From the NCBI RefSeq assembly GCF_001719165.1, contig NZ_CP017057.1, positions 2,722,501-2,786,500 on the forward strand: a stretch of 64,000 bases of DNA. Direction: 5' to 3'. Below the pieces are notes generated by a model. That model did no database searches. It was not told where the DNA came from and saw only the letters and a program-made list of their open reading frames with translations. The stretch comes from Erythrobacter litoralis. Lineage in GTDB: Bacteria > Pseudomonadota > Alphaproteobacteria > Sphingomonadales > Sphingomonadaceae. The position numbers and the translations under genes are program-made. Below, piece after piece: positions 10,446 to 19,199 of the stretch. Each line of letters opens with the position of its first letter. Positions within the stretch are counted from its first letter, which is position 1.

Positions 10446-10994
10446 CTATGGCCCGCCGCCCGGACCCGCACCCGGACCGCCGACACCGCCGACGCGCCCG
10501 ATATTGCCGAACAGGTCCTCTAGGAAGCCGCGCTCGCGGCCCAGGGTGGGCGTCTTGTCGCCATCGGGCCGCAGATAGACGACCTCGTCGATGCCGGAGC
10601 GATCGACCTCGGCGACATTGCCCGCATCGTCGAAGCGCACGGCAAGCACGTTGTGCTGGCGAATGCGCGGGCGCACGAAGGGTTTGCGCCCCGTGGTGCT
10701 GGAAACGTAATACCAGGTCGGCTCGCCATAGGCGCTGGTGAAGGTCGGCCGGCCGAGCGTCCCTTCGACCGAGCGCCGGTTGTCGATGCCGGGCTGGATC
10801 AACTGGGTGAGGATCGGATCGCGGATGTAGCCGCGCGATTCGCGGATCGAGGAACAGCCCGACAGCACGAGGCCCACGCCCAGCGCGACCAGCATCGCCC
10901 GCGCCGCCCGGCCAATGCCGGTTCCGGCGCCGGGTTCGGGCCCGGTGGTGCCATTGCCAGTATCCGCCTCCGCGAAGCTGCGTTCGATATCCAA
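10446..10994 (-). CDS. bamE: Outer membrane assembly lipoprotein BamE
   Basis: This SmpA/OmlA-family protein carries the lipobox VLSGCSS, then the conserved core RGYIRDP, PGIDNRRSVEGTLGRPTFTS and PTWYYVSS...RP. BamE is a lipoprotein of the BAM complex that inserts beta-barrel proteins in the outer membrane. The C-terminus is a glycine-rich tail (GRVGGVGGPG). The start is uncertain. The longest reading begins with TTG at 10994 and puts about 46 residues before the lipobox cysteine. The internal ATG at 10895 gives a signal peptide with no basic residues. It is divergent from the bc1-chaperone gene. Confidence 0.88.
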   Translation of the reverse strand: MDIERSFAEADTGNGTTGPEPGAGTGIGRAARAMLVALGVGLVLSGCSSIRESRGYIRDPILTQLIQPGIDNRRSVEGTLGRPTFTSAYGEPTWYYVSSTTGRKPFVRPRIRQHNVLAVRFDDAGNVAEVDRSGIDEVVYLRPDGDKTPTLGRERGFLEDLFGNIGRVGGVGGPGAGPGGGP

Positions 10995-11220
10995 GGTGAC
11001 CGATTCCCGTCTGTTCTCAATCGGCGCGCGATGCGCGCCCGTCCGTCATTCGTGCAAGGCGCTTTAAGCCGCCTCGGCGCGGCTGGCAACGCCGCAGGGC
11101 GCCCGGCCGACGCTTGGCCGCGGAACCGCGATGCACCTGCGCGGTTGAATCCGGACTGAACGCCTGCCACTTCCGGCAGAAAGGCGCTCCCGCCCGAAAG
11201 CCAGACCCGAAAGCCCTTCG

Positions 11221-11775
11221 ATGCCGACCAAGGACAAATCCCGCCCGCTCGCCTTCCTTGCCAAGGTATTTGGCACAGCGCCGGACCCGCGCGAGCGCAT
11301 CCGCCCGCTGTGGCACCGGGTGATCGAACTCGCCCGCGAGAAAAGCTTCTACACCGATTGCAGGGTCGCCGACACGGTCGGTGGGCGGTTCGATCTCATC
11401 ACCGCTGTCCTCAGCACCGTGATCGTGCGGATCGAGGCTTCCGAAATGCGCGCCGAAAGCGCCCTGCTCGCGGAATTGTTCGTCGAGGACATGGACGGTC
11501 AGTTGCGCGAATTCGGCGTCAACGACGTGGTCGTGGGCAAGAAGGTCGGCAAGCTGATGAGCCTGCTCGGCGGGCGGCTTGGCGCCTATCGCGGCGCGCT
11601 CAACGAAAAGGACCGCGACAAGCTCGTCGCTGCCGTAAGCCGCAATGTGCAGTTCGCCGAGGGGGCCGACGATCAGGCATCGGCGGAATGCGTCGCGGAC
11701 AAGCTGCTCGCCCTTTCGGATCGCCTGTCGCGCTTCAGCGACGAGGACATGATCAAGGCGAGCGGAATCTGGTAA
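11221..11775 (+). CDS. Ubiquinol-cytochrome c chaperone family protein (CBP3-like)
   Basis: The 184-residue protein matches the CBP3/ubiquinol-cytochrome c chaperone family, with the core ARE..FYTDCRVADTVGGRFDLI, AELFVEDMDGQLREFGVNDVVVGKKVGK and GRLGAYR. In mitochondria CBP3 helps cytochrome b synthesis and assembly of complex III; the bacterial homologues are assumed to help bc1 assembly. No signal peptide or membrane helix is visible. The DUF177 gene follows after 10 nt, the conserved alphaproteobacterial order after bamE. Confidence 0.9.
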   Translation: MPTKDKSRPLAFLAKVFGTAPDPRERIRPLWHRVIELAREKSFYTDCRVADTVGGRFDLITAVLSTVIVRIEASEMRAESALLAELFVEDMDGQLREFGVNDVVVGKKVGKLMSLLGGRLGAYRGALNEKDRDKLVAAVSRNVQFAEGADDQASAECVADKLLALSDRLSRFSDEDMIKASGIW

Positions 11776-11785
11776 GGCCCCCTGC

Positions 11786-12337
11786 GTGACCGATGCTGCG
11801 ACACATCAGGGCCCTGAACTGAGCCGCCTAGTGAAGGCGCGCCCGCTGCCGGCCGATCCGGTGGTGATCGAGGCCGATGCGGCCGAACGCGAGGCTCTCG
11901 CGCGACGTTTCGGTCTTGGCGGCATCGATTCGCTGCGGGCCGAAGTCACGCTTGAGCAAAGAGCGAAAGCGATCCGCGCGAGAGGGATGCTGAGCGCGGC
12001 GGTGCAGCAGATCTGCGCGGTCTCGAACGAGAATTTCCCGGTCACGATCAGCGAGGCCTTCGACCTCAGCTTCGTGCCCGAATCCGCGCGCACCGCGCCT
12101 GCGGACGAGGATGAGGCGATCGAGATCGAGCTCGAACGCGAGGATCTCGACGAGATCGAATATGCGGGCGATGCCTTCGACCTCGGCGAGGCGGTTGCGC
12201 AGACGCTGGGCCTCGCGATCGATCCCTATGCCGAAGGTCCGGGCGCCGATGCAGCGCGGGCCGCAGCGGGGCTCGCCGACGAGGATACGCCACGCGGGCC
12301 CCTCGCCGAGGCGCTGGCCGCGCTGAAGAAGAACTAA
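11786..12337 (+). CDS. DUF177/YceD family protein
   Basis: This 183-residue acidic protein has the DUF177 core: VTLEQRAKAIRARGMLSAAVQQICAVS, then PVTISEAFDLSF, an acidic middle (EIELEREDLDEIEYAGDAFDLGEAVAQTLGLAIDPYA) and a C-terminal GPLAEALAALKKN. The conserved cysteine and the LGEAVAQTLGLAIDPY block are family hallmarks. In many bacteria yceD sits before rpmF and plsX and is tied to rRNA or ribosome metabolism; those genes are not next to it here. The start codon is GTG at 11786. Its stop overlaps the stop of the convergent EamA transporter by 4 nt. Confidence 0.88.
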   Translation: MTDAATHQGPELSRLVKARPLPADPVVIEADAAEREALARRFGLGGIDSLRAEVTLEQRAKAIRARGMLSAAVQQICAVSNENFPVTISEAFDLSFVPESARTAPADEDEAIEIELEREDLDEIEYAGDAFDLGEAVAQTLGLAIDPYAEGPGADAARAAAGLADEDTPRGPLAEALAALKKN

Positions 12338-13257
12338 TCCCCCTCGCCGCCTTTTGCGTGTTCGAGGATCATCAGCACCAGCCCGGCGAACACCAGCCCG
12401 AAACCGGCGAGATGGACCCAGCGGAAGGCTTCGCCGAGCAGGACATAGGACAGGCCGAGCGCCGTCAGGGGCATGACCGACATCGCCCCTGCCGTAAGCG
12501 CGCCCGGCGCCTTTCTCACCCCGTTGTACCACAGCACCGGCGCGAGCCCGCCCGTGCCCGCCCCCCAGAACAGCAGCGCATAAAGCGAGCGGTCGGTCCC
12601 GCGCGAGAAATCGAACGGGTTGGGATCGAAGGTGAAGGCGAGCGCGACGAAGAGCGGGGCGGCAAGGAGCGACGCTGCCAGTGTCGCCTCGAGCGAGGTG
12701 ATCCCGTCGGACAGCTTGCGCGAAAGGAGGGTGTAGGCCGCCTCGAAACAGACCGCGACGAGCACCAGAAAGCCGCCCAGCAGCACCGCCTCGCCTGCAT
12801 TGCCGCCCCCGCGAAAGACGTTGATCACGACGACGCCCACGACCGCGAGCGCAAGCGCCCCGCCCTTGCGCCAGTTCATCGCCGCGCCGAAGAACACGAC
12901 CGCCGCCGCGGCAGTGATGGCGGGCGAGGCGCTCATGATGGTCGAACCGATGACGCCCGTCGTCAGCCGCATCCCGAACAGCATGGTGGCGGTGAAGCCG
13001 ACCATGCCGAAGGCGGCGATGGCGGCGATTACGGCCCAGTCGGAGCGCTCCGTATCCCGATAGCGGCTGGTCAGCGCGAGGACGAATGGAGCAAGCACGA
13101 TGCTCGCGATAACCATGCGCATGCAGCTCGCGGTGAAGACCGGGTAGTGCTCGCCGATGATCTTGGACAGCGGCGTCGCGCTGCCGAACAGGCCCATTCC
13201 GGCGATGAGCTGGCCGATCGTGAGCGGCGAGGCAGAGGTGTTTTCCGGCGATGCCAT
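12334..13257 (-). CDS. EamA/DMT family transporter
   Basis: The 307-residue protein has about ten hydrophobic helices in two EamA repeats, the drug/metabolite transporter layout. The first repeat includes IIGEHYPVFTASCMRMVIASIVLAPFV; the second includes LLGEAFRWVHLAGFGLVFAGLVL, a typical C-terminal EamA ending. Substrates for this family range over amino acids and metabolites and cannot be told here. It is a single gene, convergent with the DUF177 gene and downstream of the ssb cluster on the same strand. Confidence 0.87.
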   Translation of the reverse strand: MASPENTSASPLTIGQLIAGMGLFGSATPLSKIIGEHYPVFTASCMRMVIASIVLAPFVLALTSRYRDTERSDWAVIAAIAAFGMVGFTATMLFGMRLTTGVIGSTIMSASPAITAAAAVVFFGAAMNWRKGGALALAVVGVVVINVFRGGGNAGEAVLLGGFLVLVAVCFEAAYTLLSRKLSDGITSLEATLAASLLAAPLFVALAFTFDPNPFDFSRGTDRSLYALLFWGAGTGGLAPVLWYNGVRKAPGALTAGAMSVMPLTALGLSYVLLGEAFRWVHLAGFGLVFAGLVLMILEHAKGGEGD

Positions 13258-13313
13258 GGCGTCGCGGTATCAATGGCTGCGTGCGCGGGCGGTTCCATCG
13301 GCTTCGGCAGCTT

Positions 13314-14054
13314 CTAGTCGCGCGGCGCCGGCTCGCCCACCCACGCGACCTGCGCCGGATCGGTGACCCGCACCCAGACCTGATAATACCCGCGCTCGCG
13401 CCGGGTGCGGCGCCCTTCGGAGACGGCGCCGTATCCCTGCCGGATCCATTGCAGGCTCACCTCTCCGTCCACCAGCATGCGCTTGCCTCGATAGCGGCTT
13501 ATCATGTTGGCGACGCTGAGCGACACCTCATCGCGCGGGCGATGGGCTTGGACGACGATGTCGCCCTCGGGCTCGGCCGTGGCCCGGGGGAGCGGCTGGG
13601 GATTGAGCAGGGCCCGCATGGCATCGGCCTCGAAAGCGATCACGAGGACGCCGAATGCGCTGTAATCCCCTTGCGAATTGAGGAAATAGAGGTTCTGTTC
13701 ACGGCGAAGACGGCTGCGCCCCCCGCCTCGCACGTCGAGGAGGAAACGCCCAGGCACTGCGCGGCCTTCTCCCGCGGAAAAGGCAAGGGCCGTCGCCTCG
13801 ATGGGCGTGATGCAGCCCGACGTGCATTCCGAAATGGTTTCGCGGGCCGCCGCAAGCGCCACATCGCGTTCCTCGAGCCGCCGTGCACGGCGGTCGGCGA
13901 CCGTCTGCTCCGGCTCCGCCGCGGACAATTTCGATGCCGGGACAATCGGTGCCGACAGGGCCGACGCGAACAATAAGGACAGACCCGCCACCAGCACCAG
14001 GCCGCGCCGCAGCGCGTCCCATTTCGGGGTTCGTCGATCAGAAGGGGATGTCAT
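13314..14054 (-). CDS. Hypothetical membrane-anchored protein downstream of ssb
   Basis: I do not recognise the family. The 246-residue product starts [17 protein letters not shown], followed by one hydrophobic segment ([21 protein letters not shown]) that could be a signal peptide or anchor. A helix rich in charged residues follows, then ECTSGC with two cysteines (a possible disulfide) and a mixed alpha/beta C-terminus ending in [23 protein letters not shown] at 14054 lies inside the last codons of ssb (17-nt overlap), so it is probably co-translated with ssb. Longer upstream starts would only add a translation of the ssb glycine linker. Confidence 0.65.
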   Translation of the reverse strand: MTSPSDRRTPKWDALRRGLVLVAGLSLLFASALSAPIVPASKLSAAEPEQTVADRRARRLEERDVALAAARETISECTSGCITPIEATALAFSAGEGRAVPGRFLLDVRGGGRSRLRREQNLYFLNSQGDYSAFGVLVIAFEADAMRALLNPQPLPRATAEPEGDIVVQAHRPRDEVSLSVANMISRYRGKRMLVDGEVSLQWIRQGYGAVSEGRRTRRERGYYQVWVRVTDPAQVAWVGEPAPRD

Positions 14055-14586
14055 CGTCGAGATCGTCGTAATTGCCGCCACCCGAGCCGCCGCCCGAACC
14101 GCCGCCTCCCTGGTTCCAGCCGCCGCCGGCGCCGCCTGCGCCTGCAGGCTGGCCGCCCGCGCCGCGATCGCCATAGCCGGCACCGCCGCCGCCGAAACCG
14201 CCGGAACGACCGCCGCCGCCGCCGCCTGCGCCGGGCGCGCCGTCGAGCATGGTCATGACCGAGTTCGGCCCGCGCAGCACGACCTCGGTCGAATAACGGT
14301 CATTGCCGCTCTGGTCCTGCCACTTGCGGGTCTGCAGCTGGCCTTCGAGATAGACCTTGCTGCCTTTCTTGAGATAGCGCTCGGCAACCCCGGCCAGGCC
14401 TTCGTTGAAAATCGCGACTGAGTGCCATTCGGTCCGCTCCTGTCGCTCGCCGGTATTGCGATCCTTCCACGACTCGCTCGTCGCGACGCGCAGATTGCAG
14501 ACCTTCCCGCCGTTCTGGAACGTGCGCACTTCGGGGTCGGCCCCGAGATTGCCGATCAGCATGACCTTGTTGAGCGAACCCGCCAT
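14038..14586 (-). CDS. ssb: Single-stranded DNA-binding protein
   Basis: The 182-residue protein begins [21 protein letters not shown] and has the full OB fold: [68 protein letters not shown] glycine-rich linker of about 60 residues leads to the acidic tip DDDIPF, which recruits repair and replication partners. It coats single-stranded DNA during replication, recombination and repair as a tetramer. The unknown gene at 13314-14054 overlaps its 3' end. Confidence 0.97.
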   Translation of the reverse strand: MAGSLNKVMLIGNLGADPEVRTFQNGGKVCNLRVATSESWKDRNTGERQERTEWHSVAIFNEGLAGVAERYLKKGSKVYLEGQLQTRKWQDQSGNDRYSTEVVLRGPNSVMTMLDGAPGAGGGGGGRSGGFGGGGAGYGDRGAGGQPAGAGGAGGGWNQGGGGSGGGSGGGNYDDLDDDIPF

Positions 14587-14717
14587 TTCGAAACGTCCCT
14601 TCCCGTCAATTCATCCGCATGGCCGCGCGGCCGCTGCGATTCTCACAGCGTTAATAGGGCAGCCCGCGCCCCGAGGCGAGGACCCGGGACCGTTTTCCAC
14701 TTCCGATATGGAGGTTT

Positions 14718-15410
14718 CTACCTAGAGGGATAGCGCAGCCGGCCGAGAAACCGCGTCAGGCTGGGCAGTTCGCGGTCGCCGCCGGTCAGCTGCGCCTTCA
14801 CCTTCTCGAATTTCATGACCCCTTCGATCCGGCGGTCGAGGAAGGCGTAGGTGTCCTCCTTGCCCTCGCTGTCGTCGTTCACGAAGACCGCTAGCGTCGC
14901 CGAATAGAGCCCGGCGAGGATCGCGCGCTTGGTATAGTGGTTGTAATCGGTCGCCCTGTCGCCTGCGAGCCGCCACATCAGGTCGGCCGATTCCCAGCCC
15001 AATTTCAATGCACGCGGAGCGTTCTGCGGCATCGCCATGATCGCGAGCGCGCGGCGAACCGCCTCGTCGATATCGGCGACCGCCTCGAGCCGGAAACCGA
15101 CGAGGGTGCGGATACGCTCGCGGATCTTTAGCTGGGCGAGGCGCTCTTGCGGCCATTCAGCCTCCATCGCCTTGTCGACCGATCGAATCCACGCCTCGAT
15201 CATCTGCATCGCCCGCCCGTTCGCCGTACCCGCGGGAAAGGCGAGCTTTGCGACGTCGGGATCGGCGCCGGCCATTTCGGCGGCGGCTTCGAGCGCGGTG
15301 TCGTTCCATCCGTCGAACACCGCCGAGGCGGCGATGTCGGGGGCGAGCGCAATCGCAAGCTCGTCCAAGGTCATGTCGGCGAAGTCGGGCTGGTCGGTCA
15401 TCGTGTCCAT
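14718..15410 (-). CDS. COQ9 family protein (ubiquinone biosynthesis)
   Basis: The 230-residue protein matches COQ9: an N-terminal helical part (TLDELAIALAPDIAASAVFDGWNDTALEAAAEMAG) and the core KIRERIRTLVGFRLEAV..., AMPQNAPRALKLGWESADLMWRLAGDRATDYNHYTKRAILAGLYSATLAVF. COQ9 is a lipid-binding accessory factor of ubiquinone biosynthesis that works with the COQ7 hydroxylase. The start MDTMTDQ at 15410 was chosen because it lies just after the ankyrin gene stop, with which it is probably co-transcribed. Longer readings run into that gene. Confidence 0.9.
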   Translation of the reverse strand: MDTMTDQPDFADMTLDELAIALAPDIAASAVFDGWNDTALEAAAEMAGADPDVAKLAFPAGTANGRAMQMIEAWIRSVDKAMEAEWPQERLAQLKIRERIRTLVGFRLEAVADIDEAVRRALAIMAMPQNAPRALKLGWESADLMWRLAGDRATDYNHYTKRAILAGLYSATLAVFVNDDSEGKEDTYAFLDRRIEGVMKFEKVKAQLTGGDRELPSLTRFLGRLRYPSR

Positions 15411-15411
15411 G

Positions 15412-16110
15412 TCAGAAGGAAGGCCCGTATTGCTGGTTGGTTCCCTCATCCTTGCGCGCTTCGTCGGCGGCCTCGAATTCGGCCCGCATCAGCGAATTGC
15501 CGCGCTGCAATTCCATGTAGTCGCGCGCCGAGCGGCCCGAATTGTCGTTGCGGTCAGGATTGGCCCCCTGTGCGAGCAGGCGGCGCACCAGCGCCACGTT
15601 GCGCTGGTGGACGGCGGCAATGAGCGGAGTCTCGCCCTGGCTGTCGGAAACGTCGACCTGCGCGCCCCGCTTGATCAACTCCTCGACCGCATCGACCTCG
15701 CCGAGGGTCGCTGCGATCTGCAGGGGGGTCAGGCCCTTGTTGTCGCGGATGTTCGGATCGGCGCCTTTCTGGAGCAGGAATTTCACCCACAGCACGTCGC
15801 GCCGCGCGGCGGCGATGTGGAGCCCGGTTTCGCCCGTCGTGATGTCGCGGGCATTGATGACGGTCGTCCCCGGCTCGTTCAGCATTTCGGTCACGGCATC
15901 GCCGTCGCGGTCACGCACGGCCTTGAGAAACTGGTAGCCCTCGGAATAGAATTGTGCCGCAGCGGGCGGAGCGAGCACTACCGCATGTCCGGCCCCGGCG
16001 ATCACGAGGGCACCCAGCGCCGCTCTCGCAATCAGCGCGGGACTTCCTAACTTGCGCAAAACGGGTGCGAACACGCTTTTGTCCTTTCGCATTTCCTGCC
16101 ACTTTCCCAT
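15412..16110 (-). CDS. Ankyrin repeat protein, secreted
   Basis: This 232-residue protein has a long basic N-region, a hydrophobic stretch (ALIARAALGALVIAGAGHAVVL) and APPAAAQ, consistent with a signal peptide. Three to four ankyrin repeats follow, for example TGLHIAAARRDVLWVKFLLQKGADPN, TPLQIAATLGEVDAVEELIKRGAQV and TPLIAAVHQRNVALVRRLLAQGANPD. It is probably a periplasmic protein-protein interaction scaffold. ATG at 16110 or 16092 are both possible starts; neither has an ideal ribosome site. The COQ9 gene follows within 2 nt. Confidence 0.85.
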   Translation of the reverse strand: MGKWQEMRKDKSVFAPVLRKLGSPALIARAALGALVIAGAGHAVVLAPPAAAQFYSEGYQFLKAVRDRDGDAVTEMLNEPGTTVINARDITTGETGLHIAAARRDVLWVKFLLQKGADPNIRDNKGLTPLQIAATLGEVDAVEELIKRGAQVDVSDSQGETPLIAAVHQRNVALVRRLLAQGANPDRNDNSGRSARDYMELQRGNSLMRAEFEAADEARKDEGTNQQYGPSF

Positions 16111-16179
16111 TGCACGGGCGCGGCCCGTCGAACGTTTTCGACCACGCCGCCCCGCTGTCACATCGCCAGTTAGCAGAGC

Positions 16180-16815
16180 ATGAACCCACACGCCAAGACC
16201 TCCGCCCGATCCACCGCTTCCGGAACGCTTGCCGCGCTGGCGTGCGTGCTCATGTTGGCCGCCTGTGCGCCCGAAGCGTCCGCTCCGATCGATCCGCCGC
16301 TCGCCGGTTCCAGCATCGGCGGGCCGTTCGAACTGGTGAACAGTGCGGGCGAGACGGTGCGATGGGACGATTTCGCCGGCAAATACCGCGTGGTCTATTT
16401 CGGTTTCGCCTATTGCCCCGACATCTGCCCGACCGACATGCAGCGCATCGCGCAGGGAATGAAGACGCTGGAGGAAAGCGATCCCGAACTCGCCGCGCGC
16501 GTCCAGCCGATCTTCATCACCGTCGATCCCGCGCGCGACACGCCCGAGGTCGTCGGCGAATTCACCAGCGCCTTTTCCGACGATATCATCGGCCTCACCG
16601 GCACGCAGGCGCAGGTAGACAAGGCGGTGGAGGAATTCGCGGTCTATGCCGCCAGGGGCGAGGAAACGCCCGACGGGGGCTACCTGATGGAACATTCGCG
16701 CATCACCTACCTGTTCGGTCCCGAGGGCGAACCGATCGCCCCGCTGCCGACCGACCAGCCGGGCCGCGAAGGCGCGCAGGCCTTTGCCGCCGAGATCCGG
16801 AAATGGGCGAGCTGA
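16180..16815 (+). CDS. SCO1/SenC family copper chaperone
   Basis: The 211-residue lipoprotein has an N-terminal signal with lipobox LMLAACAP. The thioredoxin-fold domain contains GFAYCPDICPTDM, the CxxxC copper-binding motif, and a distal histidine in MEHSRITYLFGPEG. SCO proteins deliver copper to the CuA centre of cytochrome c oxidase subunit II in the periplasm. It is the first gene of a three-gene operon (SCO-YcgN-M48): its last 13 nt overlap the next start. Confidence 0.93.
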   Translation: MNPHAKTSARSTASGTLAALACVLMLAACAPEASAPIDPPLAGSSIGGPFELVNSAGETVRWDDFAGKYRVVYFGFAYCPDICPTDMQRIAQGMKTLEESDPELAARVQPIFITVDPARDTPEVVGEFTSAFSDDIIGLTGTQAQVDKAVEEFAVYAARGEETPDGGYLMEHSRITYLFGPEGEPIAPLPTDQPGREGAQAFAAEIRKWAS

Positions 16816-17297
16816 GGGAAAGCTTCTGGACCATGCCGCTCGGCGAACTCAACCGCGCCGAGTGGGAGGCGCTGTGCGATGGCTGCGGCAAGTGCTGCCT
16901 GCACAAGATCGAGGATGCCGATACGGGCGAGATTTCCGACACCAATGTCGCCTGCAAGCTGCTAGATACCGGAACCGCGCGTTGCCGCGACTATCGCAAC
17001 CGCAAGGCCTTAGTGCCCGATTGCCTGCGCCTGACGCTTTCCATCGTCGAGGACGTGCCCTGGCTGCCTTCGACATGCGCCTATCGCCTGAGGGCCGCCG
17101 GGCGCCTGCTGCCGAGCTGGCACTATCTCGTCTGCGGAGACCGCGAGGCGGTGCACCGAGTCGGCGTCTCGGTCGCGGGCCGCGTGGTAAGCGAGACCGA
17201 GGCAGGCCCGCTCGAACACCATATCGTCGAATGGCCCGCGCCCGACATGGACGCGCTCGAGCCGCCGGTCCTCGCGGAAAGCGGGGATGAGACATGA
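16803..17297 (+). CDS. YcgN/UPF0260 cysteine-cluster protein
   Basis: The 164-residue protein belongs to the YkgJ/UPF0260 family of cysteine-cluster proteins, which probably bind zinc or iron. The signature LCDGCGKCCLHK is followed by VACKLLDTGTARCRDYRNR and VPDCLRL, with CAYRLRA and GRLLPSWHYLVCG further on. The biochemical role is not known. ATG at 16803 overlaps the SCO gene by 13 nt, and its stop overlaps the next gene by ATGA, so the three are co-translated. Confidence 0.9.
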   Translation: MGELRESFWTMPLGELNRAEWEALCDGCGKCCLHKIEDADTGEISDTNVACKLLDTGTARCRDYRNRKALVPDCLRLTLSIVEDVPWLPSTCAYRLRAAGRLLPSWHYLVCGDREAVHRVGVSVAGRVVSETEAGPLEHHIVEWPAPDMDALEPPVLAESGDET

Positions 17298-18016
17298 CGC
17301 TCTGGCTGCGCCGAGCCGCGATCGATCCCGAGATCGAACTCAACGGCGAGCGCGTGCCGATCGTCCTGCGCCAGCACAAACGCGCGCGGCGGCTCACCCT
17401 GCGCCTCGCGCCCGACGGCAGCGAGGTGCGCCTGACCGTGCCCCATTGGGCGCCGCGCGCGCAGGCGATCGCGTTCGCCCATGCCCGTACCGACTGGCTG
17501 GCCCAGCAGCACGCCAGGATCCCGCGCCGCGCCGCTCCGCGACCGGGCGGCGACGTATTGCTGCGGGGAGAGGCCCTGCGCATCGACTGGGCCGAGACCG
17601 CGCCGCGCACGCCGCGCCTGGCGGATGGCGCGCTGCGCGTGGGCGGGCCGATTGACGGGATCGAAGGGCGGCTGCGGCGCTGGCTCGAACGCGAGGCACT
17701 GGCGCTGGTCGAGGCGGACATGTACGATTACTGCACCGCCGCCGGGCTCGACCCTGTCCCAATCGCCCTTTCGCGCGCACAGCGGCGCTGGGGTAGCTGT
17801 TCGGACATGAGCCGCATCCGCATCAACTGGCGGCTGGTGCAGGCACCCGATTTCGTCCGCCGCTCGGTCGTCGCACACGAAGTCGCGCACCTGGTCCATT
17901 TCGACCATTCGCCCGCCTTTCACGCCCTGCTCGCACACATCTACGAAGGCGAAATCCGCACCGCCGATGGCTGGCTCAAGCAACAGGGCCGCTCGCTCTA
18001 CGCCGCCTTCGGCTGA
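17294..18016 (+). CDS. M48/YgjP-like metallopeptidase
   Basis: The 240-residue protein is a YgjP/DUF45-type metal-dependent hydrolase. The C-terminal half carries the zincin motif HEVAH near residue 196, a downstream histidine in HSPAFHALLAHIY, and the preceding block RAQRRWGSCSDMSRIRINWRLVQAP that defines the family. No signal peptide is seen, so it is cytoplasmic. Relatives are often called SprT-like or M48 proteins; the true substrate is unknown. It is the last gene of the SCO operon. Confidence 0.88.
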   Translation: MTLWLRRAAIDPEIELNGERVPIVLRQHKRARRLTLRLAPDGSEVRLTVPHWAPRAQAIAFAHARTDWLAQQHARIPRRAAPRPGGDVLLRGEALRIDWAETAPRTPRLADGALRVGGPIDGIEGRLRRWLEREALALVEADMYDYCTAAGLDPVPIALSRAQRRWGSCSDMSRIRINWRLVQAPDFVRRSVVAHEVAHLVHFDHSPAFHALLAHIYEGEIRTADGWLKQQGRSLYAAFG

Positions 18017-18072
18017 TTGCCTTCGCCAGCATGCTTAGCAGCTCGTTAACCATGGCCTGTTAACCGGCGGTC

Positions 18073-18651
18073 ATGTTCGCACGGGTTTTCCTGCTGCTCG
18101 CCCCCCTTCTCGGGCTTGCCCTGCCCGCCGCCGCGCCGCCGGCGCTGGCGCAAGGCGCGTGCCCGCAGTGCGACCTGCCGCCCGGCTGCCGCGGCAAGGG
18201 CAACCAGAATGGCAATGGCAATGGCAACGGCAACCGGAACCGCAATTGCCAGCGGCTATCGATCGAGATCGATTCCGACATGGATTTCGGCCGCGTCGTC
18301 ATCATCGGCCGGGGCGAAGGGCGCGTCCTGCTCGATCTCGATACCGGCGAAAAGCGGCTGTTCGGCGATGTCGACGATCTCGGCGGCATGCCGATCACCG
18401 GCCGCGCGATCGTGACGGGCGCCCCGTTCGAGCCGATCAATGTCCAATTCCCTTTCGAGATCGAGATGCGCGGAATTCTCGGAGGGCAGGCGCGGCTGCG
18501 CGATTTCGCCACCTCGCTGCCGGCCATGCCGGTGCTCGACGAAAACGGGCGGCTCGAATTCTCCTTTGCGGGCACGCTCGTCATCAGCGGCGACGAACGC
18601 GCCGGCGGCGACCTGCGCGGGCGCGTGCCGATCAGCGTGACCTACCTTTAG
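18073..18651 (+). CDS. DUF4402 domain secreted protein
   Basis: The 192-residue protein has a signal peptide ending ALAQGA, two cysteine-rich motifs (CPQC, PPGC), a run of Asn-Gly dipeptides (GNGNGNGNRNRN) and a beta-rich DUF4402-like domain starting LSIEIDSDMDFGRVV and ending GDLRGRVPISVTYL. DUF4402 proteins resemble secreted or adhesin-like beta-sandwich subunits, often encoded in multiple copies. No chaperone-usher genes lie nearby, so the role is open. It stands between the M48 gene and the riboflavin group. Confidence 0.75.
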   Translation: MFARVFLLLAPLLGLALPAAAPPALAQGACPQCDLPPGCRGKGNQNGNGNGNGNRNRNCQRLSIEIDSDMDFGRVVIIGRGEGRVLLDLDTGEKRLFGDVDDLGGMPITGRAIVTGAPFEPINVQFPFEIEMRGILGGQARLRDFATSLPAMPVLDENGRLEFSFAGTLVISGDERAGGDLRGRVPISVTYL

Positions 18652-18714
18652 GACCTCCGCCGCCCGCGACGAAGGGAACTGGCGCGCGGGCGCGCGGTCA
18701 CCTATATTGCGCCC

Positions 18715-19170
18715 ATGTTCTCCCGCATGCTGTCCCATTCACGCTTCAACCCCAAGACGGGGGCGCTCGATTTCTGGCACGAGTTCAGGAAGCCGAACCC
18801 CTATCGCTGGCCGATCCTCGCCGCGTCCTGCCTGCCGCTGGTGGTGATATTCGCCTGGCTTTCGAACGAGACCCATTACAAGGAACCGGCACGGCCCACG
18901 GTCACTTACATCACGACCCTCGATCCCGACCGCACGGATGAGGAGATCATGGCCTCGAATCTGGAAAATCAGGAGGTCAAGGAACTGCGCGAGGCGCGGG
19001 CCGAGGCGATCGCGGAACGCAAGCGCGAGCTCTACAAGGCGCTTGGCCGGGCGACGGGCATGGATGTCGAGGAGATCGAGCGCCGCGCCGAAGAGGAACG
19101 CGCCGCCGAACAGGCCGCAGCCGAGGCAGCGGGAGCCGAACAGGACAGCGGCGAAGGACCCGCGCAATAG
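18715..19170 (+). CDS. Hypothetical single-pass membrane protein upstream of ribD
   Basis: I do not know the function. The 151-residue protein has a cytoplasmic N-terminus (RFNPKTGALDFWHEFRKPNPYRWP), one membrane helix (ILAASCLPLVVIFAWL) and a long charged coiled coil rich in Glu, Arg and Ala from about residue 85 to the end. Similar proteins are common just before ribD in sphingomonads as far as I recall. An alternative start is the second Met (MLSHSRF). It precedes ribD by 29 nt and may share its transcript. Confidence 0.75.
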   Translation: MFSRMLSHSRFNPKTGALDFWHEFRKPNPYRWPILAASCLPLVVIFAWLSNETHYKEPARPTVTYITTLDPDRTDEEIMASNLENQEVKELREARAEAIAERKRELYKALGRATGMDVEEIERRAEEERAAEQAAAEAAGAEQDSGEGPAQ

Positions 19171-19199
19171 GCGCGCCGGCGACAGGCGACGAGGCGTGG

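Noticed and set aside
18652..18714. Possible FMN riboswitch upstream of the riboflavin genes
   Set aside because: The gap is only 63 nt and shows none of the conserved RFN-element stems.
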